This document shows positions 46,425-55,923 of a DNA stretch of 64,000 bases, one piece after another. The first letter of the stretch is position 1; each line of letters opens with the position of its first letter. Below the pieces are notes generated by a model. That model saw nothing but the letters and a program-made list of their open reading frames with translations, did not search any database and was not told the origin of the DNA. The position numbers and the translations under genes were made by a program. Location of the stretch: the NCBI RefSeq assembly GCF_963677195.1, contig NZ_OY781918.1, forward strand, positions 1,352,923-1,416,922, given 5' to 3'. Source of the stretch: an uncultured Marinifilum sp. (GTDB lineage Bacteria > Bacteroidota > Bacteroidia > Bacteroidales > Marinifilaceae).

Positions 46425-46898
46425 TTATTCATAGAAAGCTTCGATACCTGGGTATTCAAATTTTTTAATAGCCATTTCTTGCGGAAAAATCATATATCTA
46501 ACTTCAGCTTCTGAGCAAATTTTACCTTCATTATCAATAATTTCGGCATGAATATTTGCGAATCTTCGGTCTTTGGAAATTAGTTTGGCACGAACGGTTA
46601 ATTTTCCTTTATCAGTAAAAACAGAATTTTTAAATTTTGCATTTATGGCAGTGGTAACTCCTGCTGTTTTGCATTTTATGAATACTACCCAAGAGGCAAT
46701 TTCATCTAAAATTGTAGTTTGAATACCTCCATGTAAAATGTTTTTAAATCCCGAAAGGTGACTTTTGGGTTCCCATTCAGAAATGATGTATTCGTCTTGC
46801 TCGAAAAATTGCATTTGTAATCCTTGTTCGTTTTCGGGAGAACAACCAAAGCATTTCCCATCTCCACTTGTTTTATAGGAATTGAGTAGTTTTTTCAT
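46425..46898 (-). CDS. PaaI-family hotdog thioesterase
   Basis: The 157-residue protein has the hotdog pattern of PaaI-like acyl-CoA thioesterases. Seen here are GDGKCFGCSPENEQGLQMQF at the N-terminus, SGFKNILHGGIQTTILDEIASW with the HGG..(T/A)..DE motif near residue 55, and the strand TTAINAKFKNSV. The C-terminal strand contains EVRYMIF. The substrate is unknown. The gene lies alone between the pseudouridine synthase gene and the barrel pair. Confidence 0.85.
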   Translation of the reverse strand: MKKLLNSYKTSGDGKCFGCSPENEQGLQMQFFEQDEYIISEWEPKSHLSGFKNILHGGIQTTILDEIASWVVFIKCKTAGVTTAINAKFKNSVFTDKGKLTVRAKLISKDRRFANIHAEIIDNEGKICSEAEVRYMIFPQEMAIKKFEYPGIEAFYE

Positions 46899-46980
46899 AA
46901 ATAAAAATTCTGGTAAATTATTTTTATTGATTTTAGATCTCGAAAATACAAAAGGAAAATGGAACTGAAAACCATAATAT

Positions 46981-49017
46981 TTAAAATTTGAACCTTAACT
47001 GTACTTTCAATTCCGATTTTGTGTTGCCTGATATTTCTGAAGTTCCCGAGCCTATACTTTCAATATTACTGTATTTAGTTTGTGAATATCTGGCATACAA
47101 AGTTAATTTCGAACCAATTTTATAATTCAAATTTAGATAAAATCTATTTCCTTGTAAATAGTATGCTGGAACCGAAAATGCATATAGTATGTCGTTTTCG
47201 TAAGCATATATTCTGGTGTTGTACGAGTCGGTGTCGAAAATAGCATATCTAAGACTAATATTCATTGGAATGCTCGAAAATCTATAAATTAAATCCTGAT
47301 AAATAAGAAAGCCATTTTCATGCAGATTTTCTTTTTTGAAATGTGAGAATTCTAATCGGTTTCGAATTTCCCAATTCGCTGCTGGTTTGGCAGATATATG
47401 CACTCTGTACTGAGTTTTCTCAATTTCAACCGGGTATTTTATAGGTGTTGAATTGTTATTTTCTGCTTTATTTTCTTGTTTAAAACGAAAATATCCCGAT
47501 ACTTTCTCATTGGGAGTATACTCAAGCTGAGCAAAATATTCGTGTCCATTTCCAGGAGAATTTGCAGTATATCTTAGCCATGGAAACTCGAATTGGTCGT
47601 AATAAGCTTTTACTGTCCATTTTGGAAAAGGATGAAAATCAACACCTAAATATATTCCTTCCTCGTTTTGTGCTTTACTTTGTTCGGAAAAAGAGCTTGC
47701 ATAGTGCGCATGATAATCTTCAGTGTATTTTCTGTAAATAATTTCTAAGTTTAATTGCGAATGAACCTGAATATCGGCTCCTTGTAGAATTCCTAGTCCG
47801 CCAGACTTACTTCGGGCAGCTTCGCCAAAAAAATGAATCGAATTAATTTGGCTTTGATACGCTAGACTGAGATTATAATTGTTTTTGCCTTTAAAATTAT
47901 AATAAGTATTAGTGCTTTCTTGCGGTATAATTTCTGGCGAATATTCGTATTGAAGATAAGAAAGGCCAATTTCCAGAGTTTTTAGGTTGAGTAAAAAATA
48001 GGAACCTATTACTTTTTCGCTAAGCTTCTTTTCTTTGGCTATTTCGTTGGCGTTTCTATGAAATCCTGTATTAACAATACTCGAAGCAAAATTTGTTATT
48101 GTGTCCTTATCGGTGCTGGCATCTATTTTTTTCGATGAAGCAAAAACCGCCAATTTTGTATTTTTAAGAGGTTTTAAAATGAATGACATACCTCTAAAAA
48201 ATTTATTTTCATCGGCCGATTTGTAGGAGCGTATGCCTTGATATCTTCTCGAATTTTGTGTTGTAAGGCTTGATTTTCTACCTCCTAGGCCCGACCATAA
48301 ACTTACTCCCTGACCAAATTTTACCTGATAATCTCCAATATTTATCTGACGAAGAAAGCCATCTCTTTTTACTTGTAAATGAGCCGAGTAGTAGTCGAAC
48401 CCCTCGCTGTTGTTTTTTTCGAAAAAAGCTTCTCCTTTGTCTTTTTCTGCTGTTATACCAAATTCTAATCCTTTATTCGGAATTGTTGAATGGATTCTGG
48501 AGTAATATTTCCATTGGTTTCCCAGATATTTGGAATTATCGTTTTCTGTTTTGTATCCTTTTTCCTTTTCTATTGTTCTTTCGGTTCTTAATAATATTAA
48601 ATTTTGAGCTCTTTTTGTAGTTTGAATTTTTTTTGTGCTTTGATTTACGCTTATTAATGGTTCAATATTTTTAATTAATTCGAATGAGAATCCGGGAATT
48701 AACTGTAATTCGTAAATGCTAAGAATTTCACCGTTGCTTTTGCGATATTCAATCAAACTATTAATTTGATTTTGATTAAGAAAATAAAGCTTCTGTAAGT
48801 CGGCTGGTGTTGCAGAATTAATGTTTAAAGGCCTGGCCATAAGCTCCGATATTTCTTCCAGTAAATTGGTGTAATCTAGTTCTTCTTCGCTTTGCTCGGC
48901 AATGTTTTCAATTAAATTTTCAATTAAATCATTCTGATTTACCGTATTCTGTGCATGTACAAGTAATGTGGTGCAAATTAGAATTAAGGCAGCTGTTATT
49001 TTTAGCATCAATTTCAT
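46981..49017 (-). CDS. Helix-hairpin-helix and beta-barrel outer-membrane protein
   Basis: The 678-residue protein has a signal peptide ending VHAQ and an acidic helical linker. It then has a ComEA-like helix-hairpin-helix region near residues 55-120 (RPLNINSATPADLQKLYFL ... LQLIPGFSFELI). A long region of alternating aromatic strands follows, ending LKVQLRFKF, as in an outer-membrane beta-barrel. Helix-hairpin-helix units normally bind DNA, so their presence on an envelope protein is unusual, though this architecture recurs in Bacteroidota. Its function is unknown. It starts eight bases after the PorV-like gene, with which it is probably co-transcribed. Confidence 0.78.
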   Translation of the reverse strand: MKLMLKITAALILICTTLLVHAQNTVNQNDLIENLIENIAEQSEEELDYTNLLEEISELMARPLNINSATPADLQKLYFLNQNQINSLIEYRKSNGEILSIYELQLIPGFSFELIKNIEPLISVNQSTKKIQTTKRAQNLILLRTERTIEKEKGYKTENDNSKYLGNQWKYYSRIHSTIPNKGLEFGITAEKDKGEAFFEKNNSEGFDYYSAHLQVKRDGFLRQINIGDYQVKFGQGVSLWSGLGGRKSSLTTQNSRRYQGIRSYKSADENKFFRGMSFILKPLKNTKLAVFASSKKIDASTDKDTITNFASSIVNTGFHRNANEIAKEKKLSEKVIGSYFLLNLKTLEIGLSYLQYEYSPEIIPQESTNTYYNFKGKNNYNLSLAYQSQINSIHFFGEAARSKSGGLGILQGADIQVHSQLNLEIIYRKYTEDYHAHYASSFSEQSKAQNEEGIYLGVDFHPFPKWTVKAYYDQFEFPWLRYTANSPGNGHEYFAQLEYTPNEKVSGYFRFKQENKAENNNSTPIKYPVEIEKTQYRVHISAKPAANWEIRNRLEFSHFKKENLHENGFLIYQDLIYRFSSIPMNISLRYAIFDTDSYNTRIYAYENDILYAFSVPAYYLQGNRFYLNLNYKIGSKLTLYARYSQTKYSNIESIGSGTSEISGNTKSELKVQLRFKF

Positions 49018-49025
49018 AGAAGAGA

Positions 49026-49838
49026 CTAAAAGGTGATACTTAAATCGGCAGAAGGGGTATAGCCTAGTACAGGATGTCGCGAAAAAGCAATGTTTGTTTT
49101 TATGAGGGAGAAATTAAATCCTAAACCTAAACTAATCGAATTAGGATGATTGTACGCGCCGGCTCTAATAAAAAACTGTTTGTTTACAGGATATTCTATG
49201 CCTCCTTTAATTTGTATGTCATTATCAAGATCTTTAAGTATTTCTGAGCTAAGAATTGCACCGTTTGAAAATTTCCATGAAAAGCCAAATCGCCCTATGG
49301 TGGGAATTTCATCACTATATTCCCAAGTAGTAAATTCTTCTTGTGTTGGATTAAATAAATGGAAACCAAGAAAAAAATCAGGAAATATTTCTGCAAGTAT
49401 GCCCAACTCAAATGTATATTTGGTTTGCGAGCCATATTCGGCATTAAGTTCCTTTTTAATTTGATCGAATTGTAGTCCTGCCCAAAAGTGTTGGCCTAAT
49501 GCTCGTGCATAGCTAATTCCAATTTTCGATTCTTTGTATAAGTTAAAGCCAAATTGAGTGTAATTTAGTGAGAAAGTTCCCAGTTTTGAAGGGAAATTAA
49601 AACAAAAGGCTTTTGTGCTTAGCTCTTTGCTTTGAAAGCGATTTTCGTAATATGCACCAAATGATTTTTTCTTTAAAAGAGCCAAGCTTGCCTGATTATG
49701 GAAACTTGCCCAGGTGTCGATAATTGCAACCGAAGCTTTCCCAATACCATCAGATCTTGCACCTGCGGGTCTATTTTCGTTTGAACCTAATAATTTAATA
49801 GGAATTAGTAATATGAATAATAAAAAATACTTATTCAT
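49026..49838 (-). CDS. PorV/UPF0164-like outer-membrane beta-barrel protein
   Basis: The 270-residue protein has a signal peptide (YFLLFILLIPIKLLGS). It continues with RPAGARSDGIGKASVAIIDTWASFHNQASLALL, a segment typical of PorV/PorQ/FadL-like barrels in Bacteroidota, and then repeating beta-strands to a terminal SADLSITF. Whether it takes part in type IX secretion is not shown: the recognisable porV is usually longer and located elsewhere. It is the first gene of the pair with the helix-hairpin-helix barrel protein. Confidence 0.72.
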   Translation of the reverse strand: MNKYFLLFILLIPIKLLGSNENRPAGARSDGIGKASVAIIDTWASFHNQASLALLKKKSFGAYYENRFQSKELSTKAFCFNFPSKLGTFSLNYTQFGFNLYKESKIGISYARALGQHFWAGLQFDQIKKELNAEYGSQTKYTFELGILAEIFPDFFLGFHLFNPTQEEFTTWEYSDEIPTIGRFGFSWKFSNGAILSSEILKDLDNDIQIKGGIEYPVNKQFFIRAGAYNHPNSISLGLGFNFSLIKTNIAFSRHPVLGYTPSADLSITF

Positions 49839-50038
49839 ATTGTATATTTCTATGTGAGCAAGTAAACAAAACTTCTTATTTTGTAATAAATGTTCGTATG
49901 CAATTTTAAATTATATAGTGTATTTGAGAGTGTTTTAGTCTATTAGCTTATTTCGAATTGTAAGGATAGTGTAAAGAACAATTCGTTTGATTAAAAATGT
50001 ATAAGTCGAATAGAAGGTTCTGATTGTTAAGTTAAAAC

Positions 50039-50075
50039 AAAAAATCTGCAAATCATAATGAAATGCAGATTTTTA
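50039..50075 (-). terminator. Terminator downstream of purE
   Basis: AAAAATCTGCA pairs with TGCAGATTTTT over a 13-base loop. On the minus strand it follows the purE stop by about 20 bases and ends in a T-run. Confidence 0.85.
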
Positions 50076-50095
50076 AATATATTTTATATTGCTTA

Positions 50096-50602
50096 CTAGT
50101 TAGTTTTGTAGTCGAATTTTACGCTAGCCAATTCTTCGTTAGCTTTTACAATTTTTTCTTTTAGGCTTTCTTTAAATTCAACTACTGCCTGTTGTAATTT
50201 TTCATCGCCAACAGCTAATATCTGACTAGCAAGAATTCCAGCATTCATCGCGCCATTAATTCCTACTGTGGCCACAGGAATTCCTGGAGGCATTTGGGCA
50301 ATACTTAAAAGTGCATCCATTCCATCAAGCGATGCATTAATAGGTACACCAATTACAGGTATTGGTGTCATTGCGGCAATTACTCCAGGTAAATGAGCTG
50401 CCATTCCTGCTCCTGCAATAATTACCTGAATGCCATTATTTTTTGCATTCTTAGCAAATTTTTCTACTTCCTCTGGAGTTCTGTGTGCCGATAAGGCGTT
50501 GATTTCAAAAGGAATCTTAAAATCATTAAGCACTTTTGCTGCTTTTTCCATCACTGGCAGGTCAGATGTACTGCCCATTATAATGCTTACTTTTGCTTTC
50601 AT
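50096..50602 (-). CDS. purE: 5-(carboxyamino)imidazole ribonucleotide mutase
   Basis: PurE (class I) converts N5-CAIR to CAIR in purine synthesis. The 168-residue protein has the family motifs VSIIMGSTSDLPVMEKA at the start, SAHRTPEEVEKFA near residue 39, IIAGAGMAAHLPGVIAAMTP near 60-80 with the catalytic histidine, and PIPVIGVPI. It is monocistronic with a terminator behind it and is divergent from hpt, another purine gene, across a 294-base gap. Confidence 0.97.
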   Translation of the reverse strand: MKAKVSIIMGSTSDLPVMEKAAKVLNDFKIPFEINALSAHRTPEEVEKFAKNAKNNGIQVIIAGAGMAAHLPGVIAAMTPIPVIGVPINASLDGMDALLSIAQMPPGIPVATVGINGAMNAGILASQILAVGDEKLQQAVVEFKESLKEKIVKANEELASVKFDYKTN

Positions 50603-50646
50603 GTGGTTTTATTCGTGAATTTAATAAATAAAATGACAAAAAATTG

Positions 50647-50654
50647 TATTTTTG
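50647..50654 (+). promoter_or_regulatory. Candidate -7 promoter element of the hpt operon
   Basis: TATTTTTGC matches TAnnTTTG in the gap between purE and hpt. If used, it gives a leader of about 235 bases before hpt. That leader contains a possible 23-codon frame (50723-50794), a small TTTCCT/AGGAAA hairpin and a GGGC/GCCC pairing. Confidence 0.35.
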
Positions 50655-50896
50655 CAGCAAAATCAGGAATAGTTTTAATTCCAATTTGTGAACTGCATTA
50701 ATTACTTTTTTGAACTGTAAAAATGAAAAAAAAATATGTATGTAGCACAGTGGGATTGAAACATTTTTTATTTCCTGACAAGGAAAAATTATAGATTACA
50801 AACACGATAATTTAGGGCATTGCCTTAATAGCCCGGTATTTCAGGAATTTTTTACTGATGGGGGGATCGGACAACTAAGACAAAATTAGAACCAAA

Positions 50897-51439
50897 ATGA
50901 AAACAGTAAAACTTCTGGATCGAGAATTTAAAGTGTCAATTCCTGCTGAGAAAATTGATACGGTAATTGCACAAATGGCTGAGAAAATGAACGAAGATCT
51001 GAAAGGTAAAGATCCTTTGTTTATTTGTATTCTTAACGGATCATTCATGTTTGCTTCGGATTTGATGAAGCAAATTACAGTTGAAAATGCGCAAATTACT
51101 TTTATGCGATTATCTTCATACGAAGGTGGAATGCAAACAACAGGTAAAGTGAAAAAATTAATGGGATTCACCGAAGACTTAAACGATCGTACGGTAGTTT
51201 TGCTTGAAGATATTGTTGATACTGGAATTACAATCTCTAACACTCTTGAGCAAATTAAAGATTACAATGCAAAGGAAGTTTTGGTAGCCACTATGTTATT
51301 TAAACCTGATGCTTTAATTCGCGACATAAAAATTGACTACGTAGGAATGGATATTCCTAACGATTTTATTGTTGGTAGGGGATTAGATTATGACGGAATG
51401 GGTAGAAATCTGCCAGACGTATATACAGTAATTGAATAA
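50897..51439 (+). CDS. hpt: Hypoxanthine phosphoribosyltransferase
   Basis: Hpt salvages hypoxanthine (and usually guanine) to IMP/GMP using PRPP. The 180-residue protein has ICILNGSFMFASDLMKQI near residue 42 and the PRPP-binding motif VVLLEDIVDTGITISNTL near residue 100. The C-terminal base-contact region is VGMDIPNDFIVGRGLDYD. It opens the hpt-adk-obgE run, with three bases to adk. Confidence 0.95.
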   Translation: MKTVKLLDREFKVSIPAEKIDTVIAQMAEKMNEDLKGKDPLFICILNGSFMFASDLMKQITVENAQITFMRLSSYEGGMQTTGKVKKLMGFTEDLNDRTVVLLEDIVDTGITISNTLEQIKDYNAKEVLVATMLFKPDALIRDIKIDYVGMDIPNDFIVGRGLDYDGMGRNLPDVYTVIE

Positions 51440-51441
51440 AA

Positions 51442-52047
51442 ATGTTGAATATTATTTTGTTTGGACCTCCGGGATCAGGAAAAGGAACTCAATCTAAATT
51501 AATACAGGAGAAATTTAATTTTATTCATCTTTCAACCGGGGATGTGTGCCGCGAAGAGATTAAAAAAGCAACTCCTGAAGGATTAGAGGCAAAAAGATTA
51601 ATTGATGGAGGGAATTTCTTTCCAGATAAATTAGCATACCGTATTGTTGAGAAATTTTTAGACTTTCACAAGCAGGCTAAAGGCTTTGTATATGACGGAA
51701 TGCCCCGGCACGAGGGACAAATACCTGTATTTGCAGATATGCTGGCCAAGCGAAATAGTATTGTTAATATAGTGGTTGAACTGAAAGTTGAAGAAGAGGA
51801 ACTGATTCAACGGCTTTTGAAAAGAGGAGAAACTTCAGGACGACCAGATGACAGTGGACGTGAGGTAATAGAAAAGCGTTTACGAATCTATGATAATGTA
51901 ACTGCGCCAATTGCAGTTCAATATCAAAAACAAGGGGTTTATCACTCTGTTGATGCCATGGGTACAACAGAGGAAGTTCTGGAAAGAATTTCTAAGCTGA
52001 TAGAATCCGAATTATCAGTAAAACCTGTTTACGCAGAAATGCAATAG
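51442..52047 (+). CDS. adk: Adenylate kinase
   Basis: Adk interconverts AMP, ADP and ATP. The 201-residue protein has the P-loop [10 protein letters not shown] at 8-17, the AMP-binding STGD near 31, and DGMPR at 85-89, where most family members have DGFPRT. The short-type lid [11 protein letters not shown] with the expected arginines follows. The AMP-loop differences (M87, H90) make it a divergent member. Length and position between hpt and obgE match the bona fide adk of other Bacteroidota. The start is three bases after hpt. Confidence 0.9.
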   Translation: MLNIILFGPPGSGKGTQSKLIQEKFNFIHLSTGDVCREEIKKATPEGLEAKRLIDGGNFFPDKLAYRIVEKFLDFHKQAKGFVYDGMPRHEGQIPVFADMLAKRNSIVNIVVELKVEEEELIQRLLKRGETSGRPDDSGREVIEKRLRIYDNVTAPIAVQYQKQGVYHSVDAMGTTEEVLERISKLIESELSVKPVYAEMQ

Positions 52048-52058
52048 AAGAAAAAATT

Positions 52059-53048
52059 ATGTCGGGGTCTAATTTTGTTGATTACGTAAAAATATTTTGT
52101 CGCTCCGGAGCCGGAGGAAGTGGTTCTACTCACCTTCATCGTGATAAGCTTACGATGAAAGGAGGACCAGATGGTGGTGATGGTGGACGAGGAGGACACA
52201 TTATTATTCGTGCGAACGCTCAATTGTGGACTTTAATACACTTGAAGTTTAGTCGCCATGTATTCGGTGGTGATGGAGGTTCTGGTAGTCAGAGTCGGAG
52301 TACCGGACACGATGGACAGGATGAGGTTATTGAGGTTCCTTTGGGAACAGTTGCTCGCGATGCCGAAACCGGTGAGGTTATTTTTGATGTAACCGAAGAT
52401 GGCGAAGAAAAAATTCTCGTAAAAGGTGGACGTGGTGGATTAGGAAACTGGAATTTTCGTTCATCAACCAATCAAACACCGCGATATGCACAATCGGGTG
52501 GCGAAAGAGTAGAGCGATCGGTTATTTTGGAACTTAAAGTATTGGCAGATGTTGGTTTAGTCGGATTCCCAAGTGTTGGCAAATCTACTTTATTATCAGT
52601 TGTTTCTGCCGCCAAACCAAAAATTGCAGAATACCATTTTACCACTCTAGTACCAAATTTAGGAATTGTAGCTTATCGCGACGATCGTTCGTTTGTGATG
52701 GCCGATATTCCGGGAATTATTGAAGGAGCCCACGAAGGTCGTGGTTTAGGATTGCGATTTTTACGACACATAGAACGTAACTCTGTGCTGTTATTTATGG
52801 TTGCCGCCGATAGTGATGATATTCACAAAGAATACAAAGTACTCCTTAACGAACTCAAGCAGTTTAATCCAGAGTTGCTCGATAAGCAACGATTACTAGC
52901 CATCACAAAATCAGATATGCTGGATGAGGAGCTTATGGATGAAATTAAAGAAGATTTACCTGAAATTCCTTATGTATTTATATCTTCTGTTGCTCAGAAA
53001 GGCATTATGGAACTGAAGGATATGATTTGGAAAGCAATTAATCAATAA
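52059..53048 (+). CDS. obgE: GTPase ObgE/CgtA
   Basis: Obg is an essential GTPase involved in 50S ribosome assembly and stress control. The 329-residue protein has the glycine-rich Obg domain ([30 protein letters not shown]). The G domain follows with P-loop [10 protein letters not shown] near residue 168, switch [24 protein letters not shown], and TKSD near 280. The variable C-terminal domain is nearly absent, as is common in this phylum. It follows adk by 11 bases. Confidence 0.97.
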   Translation: MSGSNFVDYVKIFCRSGAGGSGSTHLHRDKLTMKGGPDGGDGGRGGHIIIRANAQLWTLIHLKFSRHVFGGDGGSGSQSRSTGHDGQDEVIEVPLGTVARDAETGEVIFDVTEDGEEKILVKGGRGGLGNWNFRSSTNQTPRYAQSGGERVERSVILELKVLADVGLVGFPSVGKSTLLSVVSAAKPKIAEYHFTTLVPNLGIVAYRDDRSFVMADIPGIIEGAHEGRGLGLRFLRHIERNSVLLFMVAADSDDIHKEYKVLLNELKQFNPELLDKQRLLAITKSDMLDEELMDEIKEDLPEIPYVFISSVAQKGIMELKDMIWKAINQ

Positions 53049-53063
53049 ATATACGACCTGCCA

Positions 53064-53756
53064 ATGGAAACCCTAATTCAACTGGATAAAGACTTGTTAA
53101 TTTGGCTAAACAGCTTTAATTCTCCATTCTGGGATGTTGTAATGATGTTCTTTACCCGTAAAGAATTCTGGATTCCATTGTATCTTCTAGTACTCTATCA
53201 AATTTATAAATTTAAAGGGAAAGAAGCTCTTTGGTGGATTTTAGGAGCATTTGTTTTGGTTTTTTTATGCGATCAAATTTCTACTCAATTGTTTAAAAAT
53301 GTATTTGAACGTTTTCGTCCTAGTCACGATCCATCCTTAAAAGGAGTGGTGAATTTGGTAAGTGGATATACCGGAGGAAAATATGGATTTGTATCTTCTC
53401 ATGCCACAAATACATTTGGGTTCGCTCTGTTTACTTCTCTTTTATTTAAAAATAGATTGTACTCATTTTTTGTTTTTTCTTGGTCATTATTGGTAATTTA
53501 TACCCGTATATATTTAGGAGTTCATTTTCCTGGCGATGTAATGGGAGGAATGATTTTGGGCCTACTTTTAGGTTATGGAGTTTATAAAATAACCAAATGG
53601 TGGACTTTAAAACGTGGGTTTAAGCAGATTAAAGTTGGACGAAAAATTAAAGGAATAACTTACGCTACTGCAGGTTTATTTATTGGAGTGGCCTCGATTG
53701 AGATATTAACAATTTGCTTGCTTGTAAAAAAATTGCTTCGATACGGATTATTTTAA
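53064..53756 (+). CDS. PAP2-family membrane phosphatase
   Basis: The 230-residue protein has about five membrane spans and the three acid-phosphatase motifs: KNVFERFRP (motif 1), SSHATNTFG (motif 2, with SSHA replacing the more common PSGH), and RIYLGVHFPGDV (motif 3 with catalytic histidine and aspartate). Such enzymes dephosphorylate undecaprenyl pyrophosphate or other lipid phosphates in the envelope. The exact substrate is not determinable. It follows obgE by 15 bases and is probably in the same transcript. Confidence 0.85.
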   Translation: METLIQLDKDLLIWLNSFNSPFWDVVMMFFTRKEFWIPLYLLVLYQIYKFKGKEALWWILGAFVLVFLCDQISTQLFKNVFERFRPSHDPSLKGVVNLVSGYTGGKYGFVSSHATNTFGFALFTSLLFKNRLYSFFVFSWSLLVIYTRIYLGVHFPGDVMGGMILGLLLGYGVYKITKWWTLKRGFKQIKVGRKIKGITYATAGLFIGVASIEILTICLLVKKLLRYGLF

Positions 53757-53987
53757 ATCTCCTTTTTTATTTGTTATTTCGACGTATTTAACCTATTAAT
53801 GTTAAATAAAAGATCTTAATTTATCAAATTTTAAACAGCCTCTAATTTGGAATGAATTTGATCATGAAAATCATTTTAATTGATTTTTAACGAAATAAGT
53901 TAAATAAATTATCTTTTTACAAGGGTATTTTTGCTTCGTTTTAACAGCCTGTTGATAAACTACTTTCTAAGGAATCGTTCTTTTAGT

Positions 53988-53995
53988 TATATTTG
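53988..53995 (+). promoter_or_regulatory. -7 promoter element upstream of parE
   Basis: TATATTTG matches TAnnTTTG and lies 17 bases before the parE ATG, predicting a very short leader. No good -33 element was seen at the right spacing. Confidence 0.45.
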
Positions 53996-54012
53996 TAAAA
54001 ATGTGATTTTTC

Positions 54013-55845
54013 ATGACTGCAAAATATTCAGAAGACTCAATACGTACATTAGATTGGAAAGAGCATATTCGTAAACGACCTGGTATGTATATCGGTAAGC
54101 TTGGCGATGGATCTTCCCACGACGATGGTATCTATATCCTGTTAAAAGAGGTAATTGATAACTCTATTGATGAGTTTGCCATGGGAATTGGTAAATCAAT
54201 AGAAGTAGGAATAGCCGATAGAAAAGTAACAGTTCGCGATTATGGTCGTGGTATCCCCTTAGGGAAAGTTATCGATGTTACCTCTAAAATGAACACGGGA
54301 GCAAAATACGATTCCAAGGCCTTTAAAAAATCAGTTGGACTTAACGGCGTGGGTATTAAAGCTGTTAATGCTTTGTCCGACGATTTTGTGATAGAATCTT
54401 TTCGAGAGGGAGAAGTTAAAAAAGCCCAATTTAAAAGAGGAGTTCTGGTTCAGGAAGATGAAATTAAGCCTAGCGAAGAAAAAAATGGGGTAAAAATTAC
54501 CTTTCATCCCGATGAGGAAATGTTCCTGAATTACAGATTCATTTCCGAGTATATTGAAAGCATGCTGAAAAATTACGTTTACCTAAATGCAGGGCTTTCG
54601 ATTTATTTTAATGGTCAGCGATTTTTATCAAAGCATGGATTACTGGATCTGCTAAACGATAACATGAATTCAGAACCTCTTTACGATATTGTGCATTTGC
54701 AAGGCGAGGATATAGAAATTGCATTAACCCATGGCAGGCAATATGGCGAAGAATATTATTCCTTTGTTAACGGACAGCATACCACACAAGGAGGAACACA
54801 TCTTGCCGCTTTTAGAGAGGCCGTTGTAAAAACTATTCGCGATTTTTATAAGAAAGATTTCGATACATCTGATATAAGAACTTCTATTATTGCTGCAATT
54901 AGCATTAAAGTTGAAGAGCCGGTTTTCGAATCGCAAACAAAAACCAAATTAGGCTCTAAAGATATTGGTCCTAATGGTCCTTCGGTTCGAAATTTTATTA
55001 TAGATTTTGTTACTTCTAATTTGGATAATTATCTACATAAAAACCCTGAAGTAGCAGATATTCTTCATAAGAAAATATTAGAATCGGAAAAGGAACGTAA
55101 AGCCATTTCGGGAATTAAAAAAATAGCAAAAGAAAGAGCTAAAAAGGCAAATTTACACAATCGTAAACTTCGCGACTGCCGTACCCATTTTAATACAAAA
55201 CACGAAGATAAATCGGATACTTCGATATTTATTACCGAGGGAGATTCGGCTAGTGGATCAATCACAAAATCGAGAAATGTAAATACTCAGGCAGTTTTTA
55301 GTTTAAAGGGAAAGCCCCTAAATACTTATGGGTTAACCAAAAAAATTGTATACGAAAACGAAGAATTTAACCTACTTCAGGCAGCCTTAAATATCGAGGA
55401 TGGAATGGATGGCTTGCGTTATAACAATGTGATTATTGCTACCGATGCCGATGTTGATGGTATGCATATTCGTTTGTTATTAATAACTTTCTTTTTACAA
55501 TTTTTCCCCGATTTAGTAAGAAGTGGCCATCTTTATATATTACAAACGCCACTATTCAGAGTAAGAAATAAACGCAAAACCTATTATTGTTACTCCGACG
55601 AAGAAAGAGATAAAGCAATAAAAAGATTAGGAGCTAAACCCGAAATTACCCGATTTAAAGGATTAGGTGAAATATCTCCCGATGAGTTTAAACACTTTAT
55701 TGGAAAAGATATTCGATTAGATCCTGTTGTGATGAAGAAAGATGATTCTGTTTCAGGTATGTTAGAATTCTACATGGGAAAAAACACACCCAAACGACAG
55801 GATTTTATAATCAGTAATTTGCATGTTGAAAAAGATGAGGTGTAA
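54013..55845 (+). CDS. parE: DNA topoisomerase IV subunit B
   Basis: This is the ATPase subunit of the type IIA topoisomerase that decatenates chromosomes. The 610-residue protein has [14 protein letters not shown] near residue 20, the GHKL N-box [13 protein letters not shown] near 45, and [13 protein letters not shown] near 115. The TOPRIM block has EGDSASGS near 412 and [10 protein letters not shown] near 475. The compact length and the pairing with a ParC-type A subunit favour parE over gyrB. It is followed by parC after 78 bases. Confidence 0.92.
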   Translation: MTAKYSEDSIRTLDWKEHIRKRPGMYIGKLGDGSSHDDGIYILLKEVIDNSIDEFAMGIGKSIEVGIADRKVTVRDYGRGIPLGKVIDVTSKMNTGAKYDSKAFKKSVGLNGVGIKAVNALSDDFVIESFREGEVKKAQFKRGVLVQEDEIKPSEEKNGVKITFHPDEEMFLNYRFISEYIESMLKNYVYLNAGLSIYFNGQRFLSKHGLLDLLNDNMNSEPLYDIVHLQGEDIEIALTHGRQYGEEYYSFVNGQHTTQGGTHLAAFREAVVKTIRDFYKKDFDTSDIRTSIIAAISIKVEEPVFESQTKTKLGSKDIGPNGPSVRNFIIDFVTSNLDNYLHKNPEVADILHKKILESEKERKAISGIKKIAKERAKKANLHNRKLRDCRTHFNTKHEDKSDTSIFITEGDSASGSITKSRNVNTQAVFSLKGKPLNTYGLTKKIVYENEEFNLLQAALNIEDGMDGLRYNNVIIATDADVDGMHIRLLLITFFLQFFPDLVRSGHLYILQTPLFRVRNKRKTYYCYSDEERDKAIKRLGAKPEITRFKGLGEISPDEFKHFIGKDIRLDPVVMKKDDSVSGMLEFYMGKNTPKRQDFIISNLHVEKDEV

Positions 55846-55923
55846 ACACATCTCATATGCTTGCAAGTAAAAAGCAATGTGCTTTCAAATCAAAACCTTT
55901 AACAATTAAACCCTAACTTCTCT

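Noticed and set aside
49026..49838. True T9SS PorV
   Set aside because: The protein is shorter than PorV, and no other type IX secretion genes are adjacent; only general barrel similarity is visible.
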